Shown piece after piece: positions 7,915-15,466 of a stretch of DNA of 64,000 bases (within the stretch, counting starts at the first letter, position 1; each line of letters begins with the position of its first letter). This DNA comes from Anaerolineales bacterium. Lineage in GTDB: Bacteria; Chloroflexota; Anaerolineae; Anaerolineales; Villigracilaceae. A model generated the notes under the pieces. The model was given only the letters and a program-made list of their open reading frames with translations. It made no database searches and was not told the origin of the DNA. Both the position numbers and the translations under genes were made by a program. The stretch is taken from NCBI GenBank assembly GCA_020634885.1, contig JACKAW010000001.1:1-64000 (forward strand). Reading direction: 5' to 3'.

Positions 7915-8652
7915 TTACGTGACATTTGCTTTCACAGATTCTACAACCTGACGTATAGAATCTATCACAAGTTCAGGTTCTGAGTTCTGAATGAAGTGGT
8001 CATTATGTTTTGAAAAATATTGCTTGCTTTTTGCGGATAACTTCAAAAATTCAGCCTGTAAATCTGTCTCGATTTTACTCAATTCATCGGAATCTGCGGC
8101 TCGTGTCAAGACAATCAATGGAAAATCAAAAATAATTTGCTTACTCCGAACTTGCTCGAAACTCGCTATTCGATCAATGTTTTCATCATTTTTGGATGGG
8201 TCTTTGACAAATAACCACATACGACTTGCTTTTTCTTCCGAAAGCACTTTTTCAAATTGTTCGTATTTATCTTCATGAACAGCATCAACAAGAACCATTC
8301 CTGCAATTTCATCGGGATATTGATTTGCAAACCAGCGGGCGTTAATTCCGCTCCATGAATGTGCAATCAAAATGTAGGGCGGATTCAAATGTGCTGCCGA
8401 TAAGAGACTTCTCAGGTCTTCGATAATGTCTTTGCAAGTTCTTGGGGTGGGAGCCTTTTCACTTTTTCCCAGACCTGCTCGGCTATAACTAAAGACTTTT
8501 GCAAAGGTTGCTACTTCTGGCTGTACTTTTGCCCAATCTTCAGAAGTTCCACCTAATCCAGCGTCAAGAATTACAGTAGTTTCACCTTCACCAGAAAGCA
8601 AACCGAATAAACGATGCCCATTTACTTCTGAGTTGATTTCAATGATAGTCAA
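7915..8652 (-). CDS. Alpha/beta hydrolase
   Basis: This 245-residue protein has the alpha/beta-hydrolase layout: ILDAGLGG oxyanion-loop region near residue 29, YSRAGLGKS (residues 56-64), the nucleophile elbow AHSWSG with Ser 99, then FANQYPDEIAGMVLVDAVHED, and a late DHF with the probable catalytic histidine. The elbow has Ser where Gly is usual in the sixth position, a mild departure. There is no signal peptide, so it is cytoplasmic. Substrates of this family range from esters to peptides and cannot be read here. It is the only gene of its cassette; the stop is 11 bp from attC-10. Confidence 0.88.
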   Translation of the reverse strand: MTIIEINSEVNGHRLFGLLSGEGETTVILDAGLGGTSEDWAKVQPEVATFAKVFSYSRAGLGKSEKAPTPRTCKDIIEDLRSLLSAAHLNPPYILIAHSWSGINARWFANQYPDEIAGMVLVDAVHEDKYEQFEKVLSEEKASRMWLFVKDPSKNDENIDRIASFEQVRSKQIIFDFPLIVLTRAADSDELSKIETDLQAEFLKLSAKSKQYFSKHNDHFIQNSEPELVIDSIRQVVESVKANVT

Positions 8653-8686
8653 TTATTTTCTCCCAATGCTATTTTTTAGGACAAGC

Positions 8687-8816
8687 ACCTAACGGTTTGC
8701 GTTACCTGCGCTGGGGTGGGGACGGCGAAGCCGTCCAGCCAGAAAAAGGCTAAGGCGTAGGAAACTGCTTGAGATTGCCGCAGAATCCCCAGCGTCAGGT
8801 GCACGCTTTGTTGGGC
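8687..8816 (-). repeat. attC-11 (class A)
   Basis: Left box ACCTAAC, right box GTTGGGC. It terminates the ASCH-domain cassette. Confidence 0.93.
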
Positions 8817-8897
8817 GCGATGTCTTGGAATAAGTAAAAGGGAATTTTTTACTTATGTTTTCATTAATATAAGAATAGACTACCATGATACCTTAAT

Positions 8898-9383
8898 CTA
8901 GTGAGCGTTGTTTTTTGGGTATAGTACTCGAAAGCGTTGAAAGACAATGGGCATGGTTTTGTTTGGTTCGCGTCCAATCTCAACACACTCATGTGAAAGA
9001 AAATCCCAGTTGTCACTTAGCCAGAAAGCGAGAGTGCGATCGCCCTCACCGTATTCAAAGGCAAATTGTTCATCCACAGCGTTGAATGGTTTGATTTCCA
9101 CTTCAATCAACTCGGTAATGCAAAGAGGGTCGCCATTGCCATCTACGATAAGTTCGATCATACCCACTTTTGGGAGCGGTTCGCCGATGTGTTCCAGTCC
9201 CCATAAAAGTGTACTGGTTGTGGTCTTGACCCCGTCGCGGACGAGTATGCCGACTGAAGTGGCTGCTTCAGGTGTATTAGCAAATTGACTGACAACGTAT
9301 GCTGACGTATTCATTTGATCTACTTCTGATAGTGTTGAAAGATAACTTTTCCAGAAGATCTCGGTTTTGGATAATTTATTCAT
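8898..9383 (-). CDS. ASCH domain protein
   Basis: This 161-residue protein matches the ASCH family in its middle: SVGILVRDGVKTTTSTLLWG, GEPLPKVGMIELIVDGNGDPLCITE, then VDEQFAFEYGEGDRTLAFW. ASCH domains have a PUA-like beta-barrel fold and bind RNA or modified nucleic acid; some act as RNases or amide hydrolases on modified cytidine. The characteristic EGDR(S/T)L..W stretch is present. It is probably a cytoplasmic single-domain protein. It is the only gene of its cassette, with about 80 bp of unassigned sequence before attC-11. Confidence 0.85.
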   Translation of the reverse strand: MNKLSKTEIFWKSYLSTLSEVDQMNTSAYVVSQFANTPEAATSVGILVRDGVKTTTSTLLWGLEHIGEPLPKVGMIELIVDGNGDPLCITELIEVEIKPFNAVDEQFAFEYGEGDRTLAFWLSDNWDFLSHECVEIGREPNKTMPIVFQRFRVLYPKNNAH

Positions 9384-9410
9384 TGTTCATTCCATTTATC
9401 TATTGCCAGC

Positions 9411-9542
9411 GCCCAACGGTTTGCGTTAGCGGCGGCGGGGGCGGGACGAGACAAAACTTCAAGAGCAGAAAAATGTTCGGGCGTATGAAACTGCCCCTCG
9501 AAGCCGCAGACTCCCTGCCGTCCGCTGCACGCTTTGTTAGGC
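9411..9542 (-). repeat. attC-12 (class E, divergent core)
   Basis: Left box GCCCAAC, right box GTTAGGC. The inner sequence differs from all others: GTTAGCGGCGGCGGGGGCGGGACGAG on the left arm (given here as the first 26 bases after the conserved GTTTGC) is paired with CCTGCCGTCCGCTGC on the right. The outer ends are the conserved ones. It terminates the two-gene cassette 9556-10225. Confidence 0.9.
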
Positions 9543-9555
9543 GGGCATGTTTTTG

Positions 9556-9906
9556 TTAATCACTTAAATTGTAAGCATCTTTTAACCATTTGAGCAACTC
9601 TACGTCAATCTCTTTCGGCGCTTCAAGTTTAATGAGGAGATGAAAGCGATTTCGAGAAACCTGCTCGGTTTTTGTGACTCTTGAACTTTTAATCGGGCGG
9701 TCTGTTTTGATAGTTAACAATAAATAATCTTTGCGTGTTGCAACGCCCGCAAAGGTGGTTTGATTTAGCAGATGAATTGATGTCTTGTGTGGTTCTTCCT
9801 GAACTTTGCCAAACGATTTTATCTTCTTGATGAGACTATCGTAGATTTCTCGTACGAGGGGGGATTTGTTTTCAAAATGATGATCGACAAAATACTCAGT
9901 AGTCAT
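9556..9906 (-). CDS. DUF5655-like small protein
   Basis: This 116-residue protein begins MTTEYFVDHHFENKSPLVREIYDSLI; an in-frame upstream extension overlaps the neighbouring gene and is discarded. It has the features of DUF5655: FxxKSPLVREIYDxLI, a middle HLLNQTTFAGVATRKDYLLLTIKTD and an ending RNRFHLLIKLEAPKEIDVELLKWLKDAY. This domain occurs in small proteins linked to DNA-modification and nucleic-acid-binding contexts; the function is unknown. It lies 10 bp downstream of the membrane protein gene 9917-10225, so the two form a mini-operon in one cassette. Confidence 0.78.
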   Translation of the reverse strand: MTTEYFVDHHFENKSPLVREIYDSLIKKIKSFGKVQEEPHKTSIHLLNQTTFAGVATRKDYLLLTIKTDRPIKSSRVTKTEQVSRNRFHLLIKLEAPKEIDVELLKWLKDAYNLSD

Positions 9907-9916
9907 AGTAGCCTCT

Positions 9917-10225
9917 CTAAACCCCAAAAGCCCCAATCGCCAATCCGCACAGTATTCCGCCAATTGCTCCCAATGTCATAATCGGTATCCAAGACTTTGT
10001 AATGATTGCATCAGGCAGGCTGAGGAGTAATCCAAATAATAAACCACTTGCCCACATAGGTAACGGCAAAGTGGTTGCACCAATGACAAAACCGACTGCA
10101 AACCGATTGGCGAACGCTCCTGTCATTGCGGCTTTCTTATCTTCAAACTTGAGGGGAATCATTGTTGCTACCGAGATTATCCCAAAGACGATACCGCATA
10201 TAACACCGAGTAAGATTCTGGACAT
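9917..10225 (-). CDS. Small multipass membrane protein
   Basis: This 102-residue protein is almost entirely hydrophobic, with three to four membrane helices: about 3-24 (LLGVICGIVFGIISVATMI), 42-66, 60-75 and 80-101. A charged loop LKFEDKKAA separates the first two. Many glycines in the helices suggest tight packing. It resembles generic small integral membrane proteins and I cannot place it in a family. It is the first gene of a two-gene cassette, followed 10 bp later by the DUF5655-like gene. Two-gene cassettes are rare in integrons. Confidence 0.75.
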   Translation of the reverse strand: MSRILLGVICGIVFGIISVATMIPLKFEDKKAAMTGAFANRFAVGFVIGATTLPLPMWASGLLFGLLLSLPDAIITKSWIPIMTLGAIGGILCGLAIGAFGV

Positions 10226-10287
10226 GGCTAATGTAGCTCCTTTACTTCGATTGTAACCAACATTTCACGACATTTAGAAAGAAGCCC

Positions 10288-10417
10288 GCCTAACGGTTTG
10301 CGTTACCTGCGCTGGGGCTGGGACGGCGAAGCCGTCCAACCAGAAAAATGATAAGGCGTAGGAAACTGCTTGAGATTGCCGCAGAATCCCCAGCGTCAGG
10401 TGCACGCTTTGTTCGGC
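10288..10417 (-). repeat. attC-13 (class A)
   Basis: Left box GCCTAAC, right box GTTCGGC. It terminates the cassette of the membrane protein at 10429-11019. The rare right box is matched by GCCGAAC in attC-14. Confidence 0.93.
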
Positions 10418-10428
10418 GGCTTTTGATT

Positions 10429-11019
10429 TTACAGACTCGTTTTTGTCCATTTTCTCCAGACCGCTGGTATGTTATGTAATGCAATTATTGATCCAATGAT
10501 AAATGAAATTGCTCCAAATGGAAAAGCCAAAATAAACAATCCTGTGCCTTGCAAATCGGTAGTGCTACTATCCCAAACCCAAATACTTCCATCGTTTAGT
10601 AAAGCATAATTTGTTTGTGATGCCCCACCTGAGCCACAGTCATTTGTTACTATACTTTGTATAGTGGTGGGCGGAAGACTCTTGACTGGAAATTCATACC
10701 AACAAGATACAACTTCTGGCTCTTCAATAAGCATTGCGTCTACCTGTTCCCAGCACGATTGAGCTACTTCTTCACCACAAATATAGGAATTGAACATGTA
10801 GACGTTATTGCTTTCAGTTTCCACGCAAACTTCTTCCTCGCATAACCCCGCAATTTTGATGATTTTCTCTGGAGGGCTACCTAAAGAATGCCATTTTACA
10901 AAAGTGCTATTGCTATAAAGATTGCCAATGAAAAACATGATTAGCACTGTAATAAGTGTGCATGTAATAGGAATAAGAAGACCTATGACAAAAACAATAA
11001 CGCCTTTTGTGAATTTCAT
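10429..11019 (-). CDS. Cassette membrane protein with Cys-rich external domain
   Basis: This 196-residue protein has a membrane segment at about residues 7-33 and a second at about 158-180. Between them is a domain of about 120 residues with six or seven cysteines (GLCEEEVC, YICGEE, SCWEQ, SCWYEF, NDCGSGG), a pattern expected of a disulfide-stabilised extracytoplasmic domain. FALLNDGSIWVWDSS-like text near residue 140 recalls RCC1/quinoprotein-type blades but is too short to call. It is the only gene of its cassette. Both termini are probably cytoplasmic. Confidence 0.75.
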   Translation of the reverse strand: MKFTKGVIVFVIGLLIPITCTLITVLIMFFIGNLYSNSTFVKWHSLGSPPEKIIKIAGLCEEEVCVETESNNVYMFNSYICGEEVAQSCWEQVDAMLIEEPEVVSCWYEFPVKSLPPTTIQSIVTNDCGSGGASQTNYALLNDGSIWVWDSSTTDLQGTGLFILAFPFGAISFIIGSIIALHNIPAVWRKWTKTSL

Positions 11020-11040
11020 GCTCCCTTTATGCAGCGTGCC

Positions 11041-11170
11041 GCCGAACGGTTTGCGTTACCTGCGCTGGGGCGGGGACGGCGAAGCCGTCCAGCCAGAAAA
11101 AAGCTAAGGCGTAGGAAACTGCTTGGGATGTGCGCAGAATCCCCAGCGTCAGGTGCACGCTTTGTTGGGC
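11041..11170 (-). repeat. attC-14 (class A)
   Basis: Left box GCCGAAC, right box GTTGGGC. It terminates the cassette of the lipoprotein gene at 11191-11868. Confidence 0.93.
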
Positions 11171-11190
11171 AGTTTTCATTGTACACGACA

Positions 11191-11868
11191 TTATGGCGTT
11201 GGAGTTTGTGATGGCATTGGGGTGCGAGGGCAACCTCCAGTAATTCCATAATATTCAAATTGTTGTTTGTCAACATTGACAGCAAAGATTTTAGCTGTTG
11301 CATGGAATTCTTCCACAACAACGAATGTATTTTTATTTATCCAATATAAATGTCCAAGTGGTCGATCTGTTCCTGCTCCAACATCAATCTTATAGAAATT
11401 GCCAAGTTTGTTATTCTTGATATAAATTTTACTGCAATCTCCAGTCTGACAAATAATAAATGCTGTAACGCTATTATCAATATTGTCGGCGCGTTCACCC
11501 CAATAATTTGGACTGGGTTCTGGTAATGTGGATATTTCGGAAAATATTAGCGGCGGGACTAACAGCATTGGCTCGTATTGTGCAACTAGTGTCGGGTTGG
11601 CTTTTAGAAGATTTTGGTTGTCCTTAATGCAATTGCCAGGAAACAATTCGTCAATTACTAAAATTATCTCATCGTTGCTTGTATCGTATGACAGATTTAA
11701 TGGAGTTGCATAGATTATCCATTCGACTGTAGGGGTGGAAGTTTGCAAAATAGGAGTGAATGTTAGTGAAGGAGTCGCCGTTTCTGTTGGATTAGTAATA
11801 GCTTTTGGGGCACAAGCAATTAAGACTGATGCTCCGAATAGAATTGCAAAAATCAACTTTGTTTTCAT
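11191..11868 (-). CDS. Cassette lipoprotein, unknown function
   Basis: This 225-residue protein has a lipoprotein signal with cysteine 19 (VLIAC) and a Thr/Pro-rich linker to about residue 48. The remaining domain is beta-rich (EWIIYATPLNLSYDT, HLYWINKNTFVVVEEF, KIFAVNVDKQQFEYYGI), compatible with a small sensor or propeller-like fold, with cysteines at GNC, IICQTGDC and GGC. The protein ends in a short Pro/Thr tail (MPSQTPTP), an odd mirror of the N-terminal linker. It is the only gene of its cassette. It is probably surface-anchored. Confidence 0.82.
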   Translation of the reverse strand: MKTKLIFAILFGASVLIACAPKAITNPTETATPSLTFTPILQTSTPTVEWIIYATPLNLSYDTSNDEIILVIDELFPGNCIKDNQNLLKANPTLVAQYEPMLLVPPLIFSEISTLPEPSPNYWGERADNIDNSVTAFIICQTGDCSKIYIKNNKLGNFYKIDVGAGTDRPLGHLYWINKNTFVVVEEFHATAKIFAVNVDKQQFEYYGITGGCPRTPMPSQTPTP

Positions 11869-11890
11869 GGCTTATGTTTTGCAAGGAACT

Positions 11891-12020
11891 GCCCAACGGT
11901 TTGCGTTACCTGCGCTGGGGCGGGGACGGCGAAGCCGTCCAACTGGAAAACTGAAAAGGCGTAGGAAACTGCTTGAGATTTGCGCAGACTCCCCAGCGTC
12001 AGGTGCACGCTTTGTTGGGC
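11891..12020 (-). repeat. attC-15 (class A)
   Basis: Left box GCCCAAC, right box GTTGGGC. It terminates the cassette of the unknown protein at 12072-12596. Confidence 0.93.
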
Positions 12021-12071
12021 GTTTTTTATTGAACAAGACTCTCTGGCTGAAAAAGATAACTCTGCCATATT

Positions 12072-12596
12072 TTAACCACAATGTTCAGCGACAATTTCGA
12101 CTCGTGATGCGGGAGTTTTCATTAGTAAATTCACAAAAGGCGTCGAGCGGAATCTTTCTTCTCCACGTTCAACATCATTAGGAGTTTCAATCCAAAAGCC
12201 ATCACTGTTTTCTTTTTCTGCTGTTGCCTCGTAACATAATGTTATTCTCATTTGTATTGCGACATCATCAAATTCTACTTCCTTGTCATCGTAATTTGCA
12301 AATACTTGGCGAGTAAAGTTTAGATATTGGAATTTTGTATCAGAAAATTTTATTTTTTCGTCGCCAACCCCGCGCAGGTCAGTCGGTTCAATAATGTCAA
12401 GAGGTCGAGTGACTCCCCACTGGAGCAATAACATATCTCCATCTTCAATAAGCGACGTGCCAGTTATACGATTTTCTCTATACCACGCAAACAATTCACT
12501 CAAAACATTTTCACCAGTAAGCGGTTGCAAGGATTGCAATTGCTGCCCGAGTTTCAAGAAGACGTTGATGGATGTTTCCAAATCAATCGTTTGCAT
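12072..12596 (-). CDS. Unknown cytoplasmic cassette protein
   Basis: This 174-residue soluble protein begins MQTIDLETSINVFLKLGQQLQSLQPLTGENVLSELFAWYRE. The N-terminal half is helical with Gln/Leu-rich heptads, and the rest is mixed and acidic, with GDMLLLQWGVTRPLDI, FTRQVFANYDDKEVEFDDVAIQMRITLCYEA and a C-terminal FVNLLMKTPASRVEIVAEHCG. I see no catalytic motif, signal peptide or membrane segment, and no family I recognise. It is the only gene of its cassette. About 50 bp between the stop and attC-15 holds the TGAAAAA-type tail found after several attC sites. Confidence 0.7.
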   Translation of the reverse strand: MQTIDLETSINVFLKLGQQLQSLQPLTGENVLSELFAWYRENRITGTSLIEDGDMLLLQWGVTRPLDIIEPTDLRGVGDEKIKFSDTKFQYLNFTRQVFANYDDKEVEFDDVAIQMRITLCYEATAEKENSDGFWIETPNDVERGEERFRSTPFVNLLMKTPASRVEIVAEHCG

Positions 12597-12615
12597 TAAT
12601 CACCTGTTTTGAAAC

Positions 12616-12744
12616 GCCCAACGGTTTGCGTTACCTGCGTGTGGGCGGGCGTGGATTCTGTTTGGGAGCAGGAAAAACTCGAAGCCAGAAAAATGCTCGA
12701 AAAAGCCGCAGAATCCCACACGTCAGGTGCACGCTTTGTTAGGC
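12616..12744 (-). repeat. attC-16 (class B)
   Basis: Left box GCCCAAC, right box GTTAGGC, class B arms. It terminates the long four-gene cassette that carries the Bell-like/TIR pair (12745-14850). Confidence 0.93.
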
Positions 12745-12765
12745 GCAAGGGATTATCACTCACTG

Positions 12766-13170
12766 CTACTTTTTCTTTATGACTTGACCTACTACTTTAT
12801 TCTTTTCTCCGCCCACTGACTGAATAGATTGCTGGCTTACATATGTATCATTTCCAGATTTGATATTAATACCATTATTGCTGGCGGGTATATCTTTTTC
12901 TAACAAAACCTGAAGTTTTTGAAAAGCTGTATCAATCTCCTCTGAATACCTCTTTTCGTATTTTGAAAGCGAGTTTTCAAGTGCTGAAACCCAAGCTTCT
13001 TCACCGCTTTCGACTTTTGAAAGTGGCAACTGTAATGCTTCTTTTTCATCAATAAACAAACTAGACAATGCAGACTTAAGGTCCTCATACGCTAGTTTTA
13101 TTACAGGTTCAGATATTTTTGAAAGAGCAGTTATAATCAAACTTGTAATAGCAGTTGCGGTTAATTCCAT
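12766..13170 (-). CDS. Bell-like helical protein with amyloid-signalling-type C-terminal motif
   Basis: This 134-residue protein has a helical N-terminus (MELTATAITSLIITALSKI, then LAYEDLKSALSSLF) resembling Bell-type domains, which are predicted pore-forming or membrane-acting modules near bacterial NLR-like receptors. Residues 50-92 form more amphipathic helices. The C-terminus, residues 107-129, reads NDTYVS, a variable part, then GxxNxVVGQ. The same motif sits in the divergent TIR protein at 13203-14066. Sharing a short glycine/asparagine/valine motif between partner proteins is the hallmark of bacterial amyloid signalling sequences. The ATG at 13170 has AAGGAG upstream. The shared motif is plain in the sequence; the Bell and amyloid labels are inference. 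Confidence 0.72.
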   Translation of the reverse strand: MELTATAITSLIITALSKISEPVIKLAYEDLKSALSSLFIDEKEALQLPLSKVESGEEAWVSALENSLSKYEKRYSEEIDTAFQKLQVLLEKDIPASNNGINIKSGNDTYVSQQSIQSVGGEKNKVVGQVIKKK

Positions 13171-13202
13171 TTTTACTCCTTTTCATAAAACGACGAGAAA
13201 CT

Positions 13203-14066
13203 ATGAATATATATGTTATATACGCTTTAGTTGACTTTGAACAAATAAAAGGTGTTATCTCTCAGTTGAGAAACTCAAAAAACCAAGTCTGGTTTGATGA
13301 TAAGTCACGAGAAAGTCGATTCTCTAATAGTTGGACAAACATTCTTAAACAAAAAATTGAAAGTTCTGACATGGTTTTATTTTTCTTGAGTAAAAATTCT
13401 ATCATGTCTGAGTACTGCATATGGGAGGCAGAAACAGCCGTATCACAAAAAAAACCAACTGCGATGATACTTGTTGACCAAACTCCTCTTGACGAATACA
13501 TCTCCGTTCAAGCCGATAAAAAGCCTGCTTTGAATGAAGTACTAAGCAATTTTAAGTCTGGTCATATTTCAGCAGAAAGCAATAATGACACTTATGTCTC
13601 AACTATAGCCGCAGAAACCATTTCAGGCGAAGGTAATCAAGTTGTTGGGCAACAGACTATTCATAACGGAACTCCAGTTTGGCTTGTCGGATTAACAACT
13701 GCTGGCACTGTAGCTGTTACAGGATATGTAACAATTAAGGTGCTGACACAAGTAACTGAAACTTATAAAGTAATTTTCGAGAACTTAATTAAAGTAATTA
13801 AGACTATTGGTGATATTGCCGAACAACATAGCGCAACAGATGCACACGACTCTGTAAATCATAAAATGTCACAAGAATCCTCAGATGACCATTCAATACA
13901 TACTCATCATACTCATGGGCACGATGAACACAGTAGCAGTGCAGGTGACGACAACGGCGGTGATGAAAATGATGATTTTGACGACGGAAATTCAGATGAC
14001 AATGATGATACTGAGGATTTAGACGATTATTCTCATCACGCAAATGATGATTTTACACATCTATAA
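13203..14066 (+). CDS. TIR-domain protein with shared amyloid-like motif, TM segment and acidic His-rich tail
   Basis: This 287-residue protein is one of very few plus-strand cassette genes. Residues 1-95 form a TIR domain: IYVIYALVD, VWFDDKS, WTNILKQKIESSDMVLFFLSKNSI, then SEYCIWEAE with the probable catalytic Glu 75, then AMILVDQ. TIR enzymes consume NAD+ or make signalling nucleotides, often in antiphage defence. Residues 128-150 repeat the motif of the Bell-like protein (NDTYVS...GxxNxVVGQ). A membrane segment lies at about 157-181. The tail (205-287) is rich in His, then Asp, and is low complexity. The start at 13203 leaves only 32 bp to the divergent partner, so the two promoters must overlap the coding starts. 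Confidence 0.8.
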   Translation: MNIYVIYALVDFEQIKGVISQLRNSKNQVWFDDKSRESRFSNSWTNILKQKIESSDMVLFFLSKNSIMSEYCIWEAETAVSQKKPTAMILVDQTPLDEYISVQADKKPALNEVLSNFKSGHISAESNNDTYVSTIAAETISGEGNQVVGQQTIHNGTPVWLVGLTTAGTVAVTGYVTIKVLTQVTETYKVIFENLIKVIKTIGDIAEQHSATDAHDSVNHKMSQESSDDHSIHTHHTHGHDEHSSSAGDDNGGDENDDFDDGNSDDNDDTEDLDDYSHHANDDFTHL

Positions 14067-14080
14067 AAGGAAGCCCCACA

Positions 14081-14404
14081 TTATATTGAATCTGAGAAGT
14101 CGTCAATTAATCTCAATAAAAGACCAATTGCTATTACAGCGGGTGCGGCTTGCACAATTCCGCCTAGTAATGTACGATACGAAACAACTTTTTTGCAGCT
14201 CGGACACCTTAATTTTGTATCAAGAGCATTGCTTTCCATAGTAAGCATTTGCAAGTAGGGCGACTCATCGCAATGCTCACATCTAACCTGAACAAAGACT
14301 CTATCACATGATGGACAATGAAGGTGAGTGCTTTCTGGACGCTTTCCTTGATTCTGTACTGAAAGATTGCCGTCTTTACAACGCGGACATATTCCGTAGC
14401 TCAT
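14081..14404 (-). CDS. Zinc-ribbon protein with C-terminal membrane helix
   Basis: This 107-residue protein has four CxxC pairs: CPRC, CPSC, CEHC and CPSC, enough for two zinc ribbons, between residues 6 and 75. A C-terminal hydrophobic helix follows (GGIVQAAPAVIAIGLLLRLI, about 80-100). It ends 15 bp from the stop of the convergent TIR gene. The layout of soluble zinc ribbon plus one glycine-led hydrophobic helix repeats in the next gene, 14492-14734, suggesting the two are paralogues or partners. Role unknown. Its position in the TIR/Bell cassette suggests a membrane-linked accessory role, which is inference. Confidence 0.72.
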   Translation of the reverse strand: MSYGICPRCKDGNLSVQNQGKRPESTHLHCPSCDRVFVQVRCEHCDESPYLQMLTMESNALDTKLRCPSCKKVVSYRTLLGGIVQAAPAVIAIGLLLRLIDDFSDSI

Positions 14405-14491
14405 CTTGAATCCTTTTATAAAGCCTATTGACAGCCTTTTTCAAATTTATTCTCTATTACTCATAATCCCAAAAAAGAAATTTTATCTTTA

Positions 14492-14734
14492 TTAAGATTT
14501 AGGCTTATTCAAATCATTAAAAATTTTCCAAACGGTAGCTATAACTCCTGCTCCAATAGCAATATTTCTTGCTGTCTCAACGCCGCCACCTAATTCTGTT
14601 TTCATTTCATCAAACCACCCGCAGTTTTTACACTTAACTGTTTTAGTAAGTCCTAGGTCATTTTCGATTACATAAAGATATGTTTTGGCTGGTTCATGGC
14701 AATTTGGGCAATCTTGTGGGATTTTTGATAACAT
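14492..14734 (-). CDS. Small zinc-ribbon protein with C-terminal hydrophobic helix
   Basis: This 80-residue protein has one pair of zinc-binding CxxC motifs (CPNC near residue 9 and CKNC near 36) and a C-terminal hydrophobic segment led by glycines (LGGGVETARNIAIGAGVIATVWKIF). It looks like a shortened version of the protein at 14081-14404. It is the first minus-strand gene of the same cassette, with GGAGAATTACC before its ATG as a ribosome-binding site. About 115 bp separates its start from attC-17, room for a promoter. I recognise no named family. Confidence 0.7.
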   Translation of the reverse strand: MLSKIPQDCPNCHEPAKTYLYVIENDLGLTKTVKCKNCGWFDEMKTELGGGVETARNIAIGAGVIATVWKIFNDLNKPKS

Positions 14735-14850
14735 GGTAATTCTCCTTATATTATGTGAATTTTTATTACTTTAGTCATATTTTACTTGTATTCACCCCCT
14801 TTTTTCAAGGGCATTTATTTCCCCAATTTATAGCGGGAGATACAACTAGC

Positions 14851-14979
14851 GCCTAACGGTTTGCGTTACCTGCGCTGGGGCGGGGACGGCGAAGCCGTCC
14901 AACCAGAAAAATCCCACGGCGTAGATAAAGCCTAATCAACGGTCAGAATCCCCAGCGTCAGGTGCACGCTTTGTTGGGC
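14851..14979 (-). repeat. attC-17 (class A variant)
   Basis: Left box GCCTAAC, right box GTTGGGC. The arms are class A but the segment beyond the inner hairpin is different (GTAGATAAAGCC in place of GTAGGAAACTGC). It terminates the cassette of the zinc-ribbon protein at 14985-15260. Confidence 0.92.
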
Positions 14980-14984
14980 GGCGC

Positions 14985-15260
14985 TCATGGTAACTGAGCA
15001 CCGCATGACTTACAGTGAACATCGTCAGTCTTGCTTTTTGTTCCGCAATATTCACAACGGGCATTATTTTCTTTTTGCTTTTGCGATGGCTGAACTTTTT
15101 GAATTTGCTCGATAGTTACCTCTTTGAAATAGTTAGGGGTTTTCGGCTCGGTATAGTGAATGTTGGTCATTATTTCTTTGTAGAATTTTACAAGTAAAGA
15201 TATGCCAATAAAAACGCCTGGCAATGTGAAAAATAAATCATTGTTGAAGAGTTCAATCAT
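14985..15260 (-). CDS. Membrane-anchored C-terminal zinc-ribbon protein
   Basis: This 91-residue protein has one N-terminal membrane segment (about residues 8-28, FFTLPGVFIGISLLVKFY), a polar linker rich in Gln and Lys, and a C-terminal zinc ribbon with CEYC (near 69) and CKSC (near 84) ending CGAQLP. Such zinc_ribbon_2-type tails are common on bacterial membrane proteins of unknown role. It lies alone in its cassette, next to the TIR cassette that also carries two zinc-ribbon membrane proteins but in the opposite domain order. Confidence 0.75.
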   Translation of the reverse strand: MIELFNNDLFFTLPGVFIGISLLVKFYKEIMTNIHYTEPKTPNYFKEVTIEQIQKVQPSQKQKENNARCEYCGTKSKTDDVHCKSCGAQLP

Positions 15261-15293
15261 TTGTTACTCGCTTTCTTGTTGAGCAGGATAGCC

Positions 15294-15424
15294 GCCCAAC
15301 GGTTTGCGTTACCTGCGCTGGGGCGGGGGACGGCGAAGCCGTCCAGCCAGAAAAATGAAAAGGCGTAGAAAACTGCTTGAGATTTGCGCAGAATCCCCAG
15401 CGTCAGGTGCACGCTTTGTTGGGC
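15294..15424 (-). repeat. attC-18 (class A)
   Basis: Left box GCCCAAC, right box GTTGGGC. One extra G in the first inner arm makes it 131 bp. It terminates the cassette of the large membrane protein at 15467-16765. Confidence 0.93.
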
Positions 15425-15466
15425 AACCGTGTTTTGCAAGACTCGCTTATCTTCAAAAAACATTAC

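Noticed and set aside
13804..14043. His/Asn-rich minus-strand frame antisense to the TIR gene
   Set aside because: It is the antisense of the low-complexity acidic tail and has no ribosome-binding site; it shares no family.
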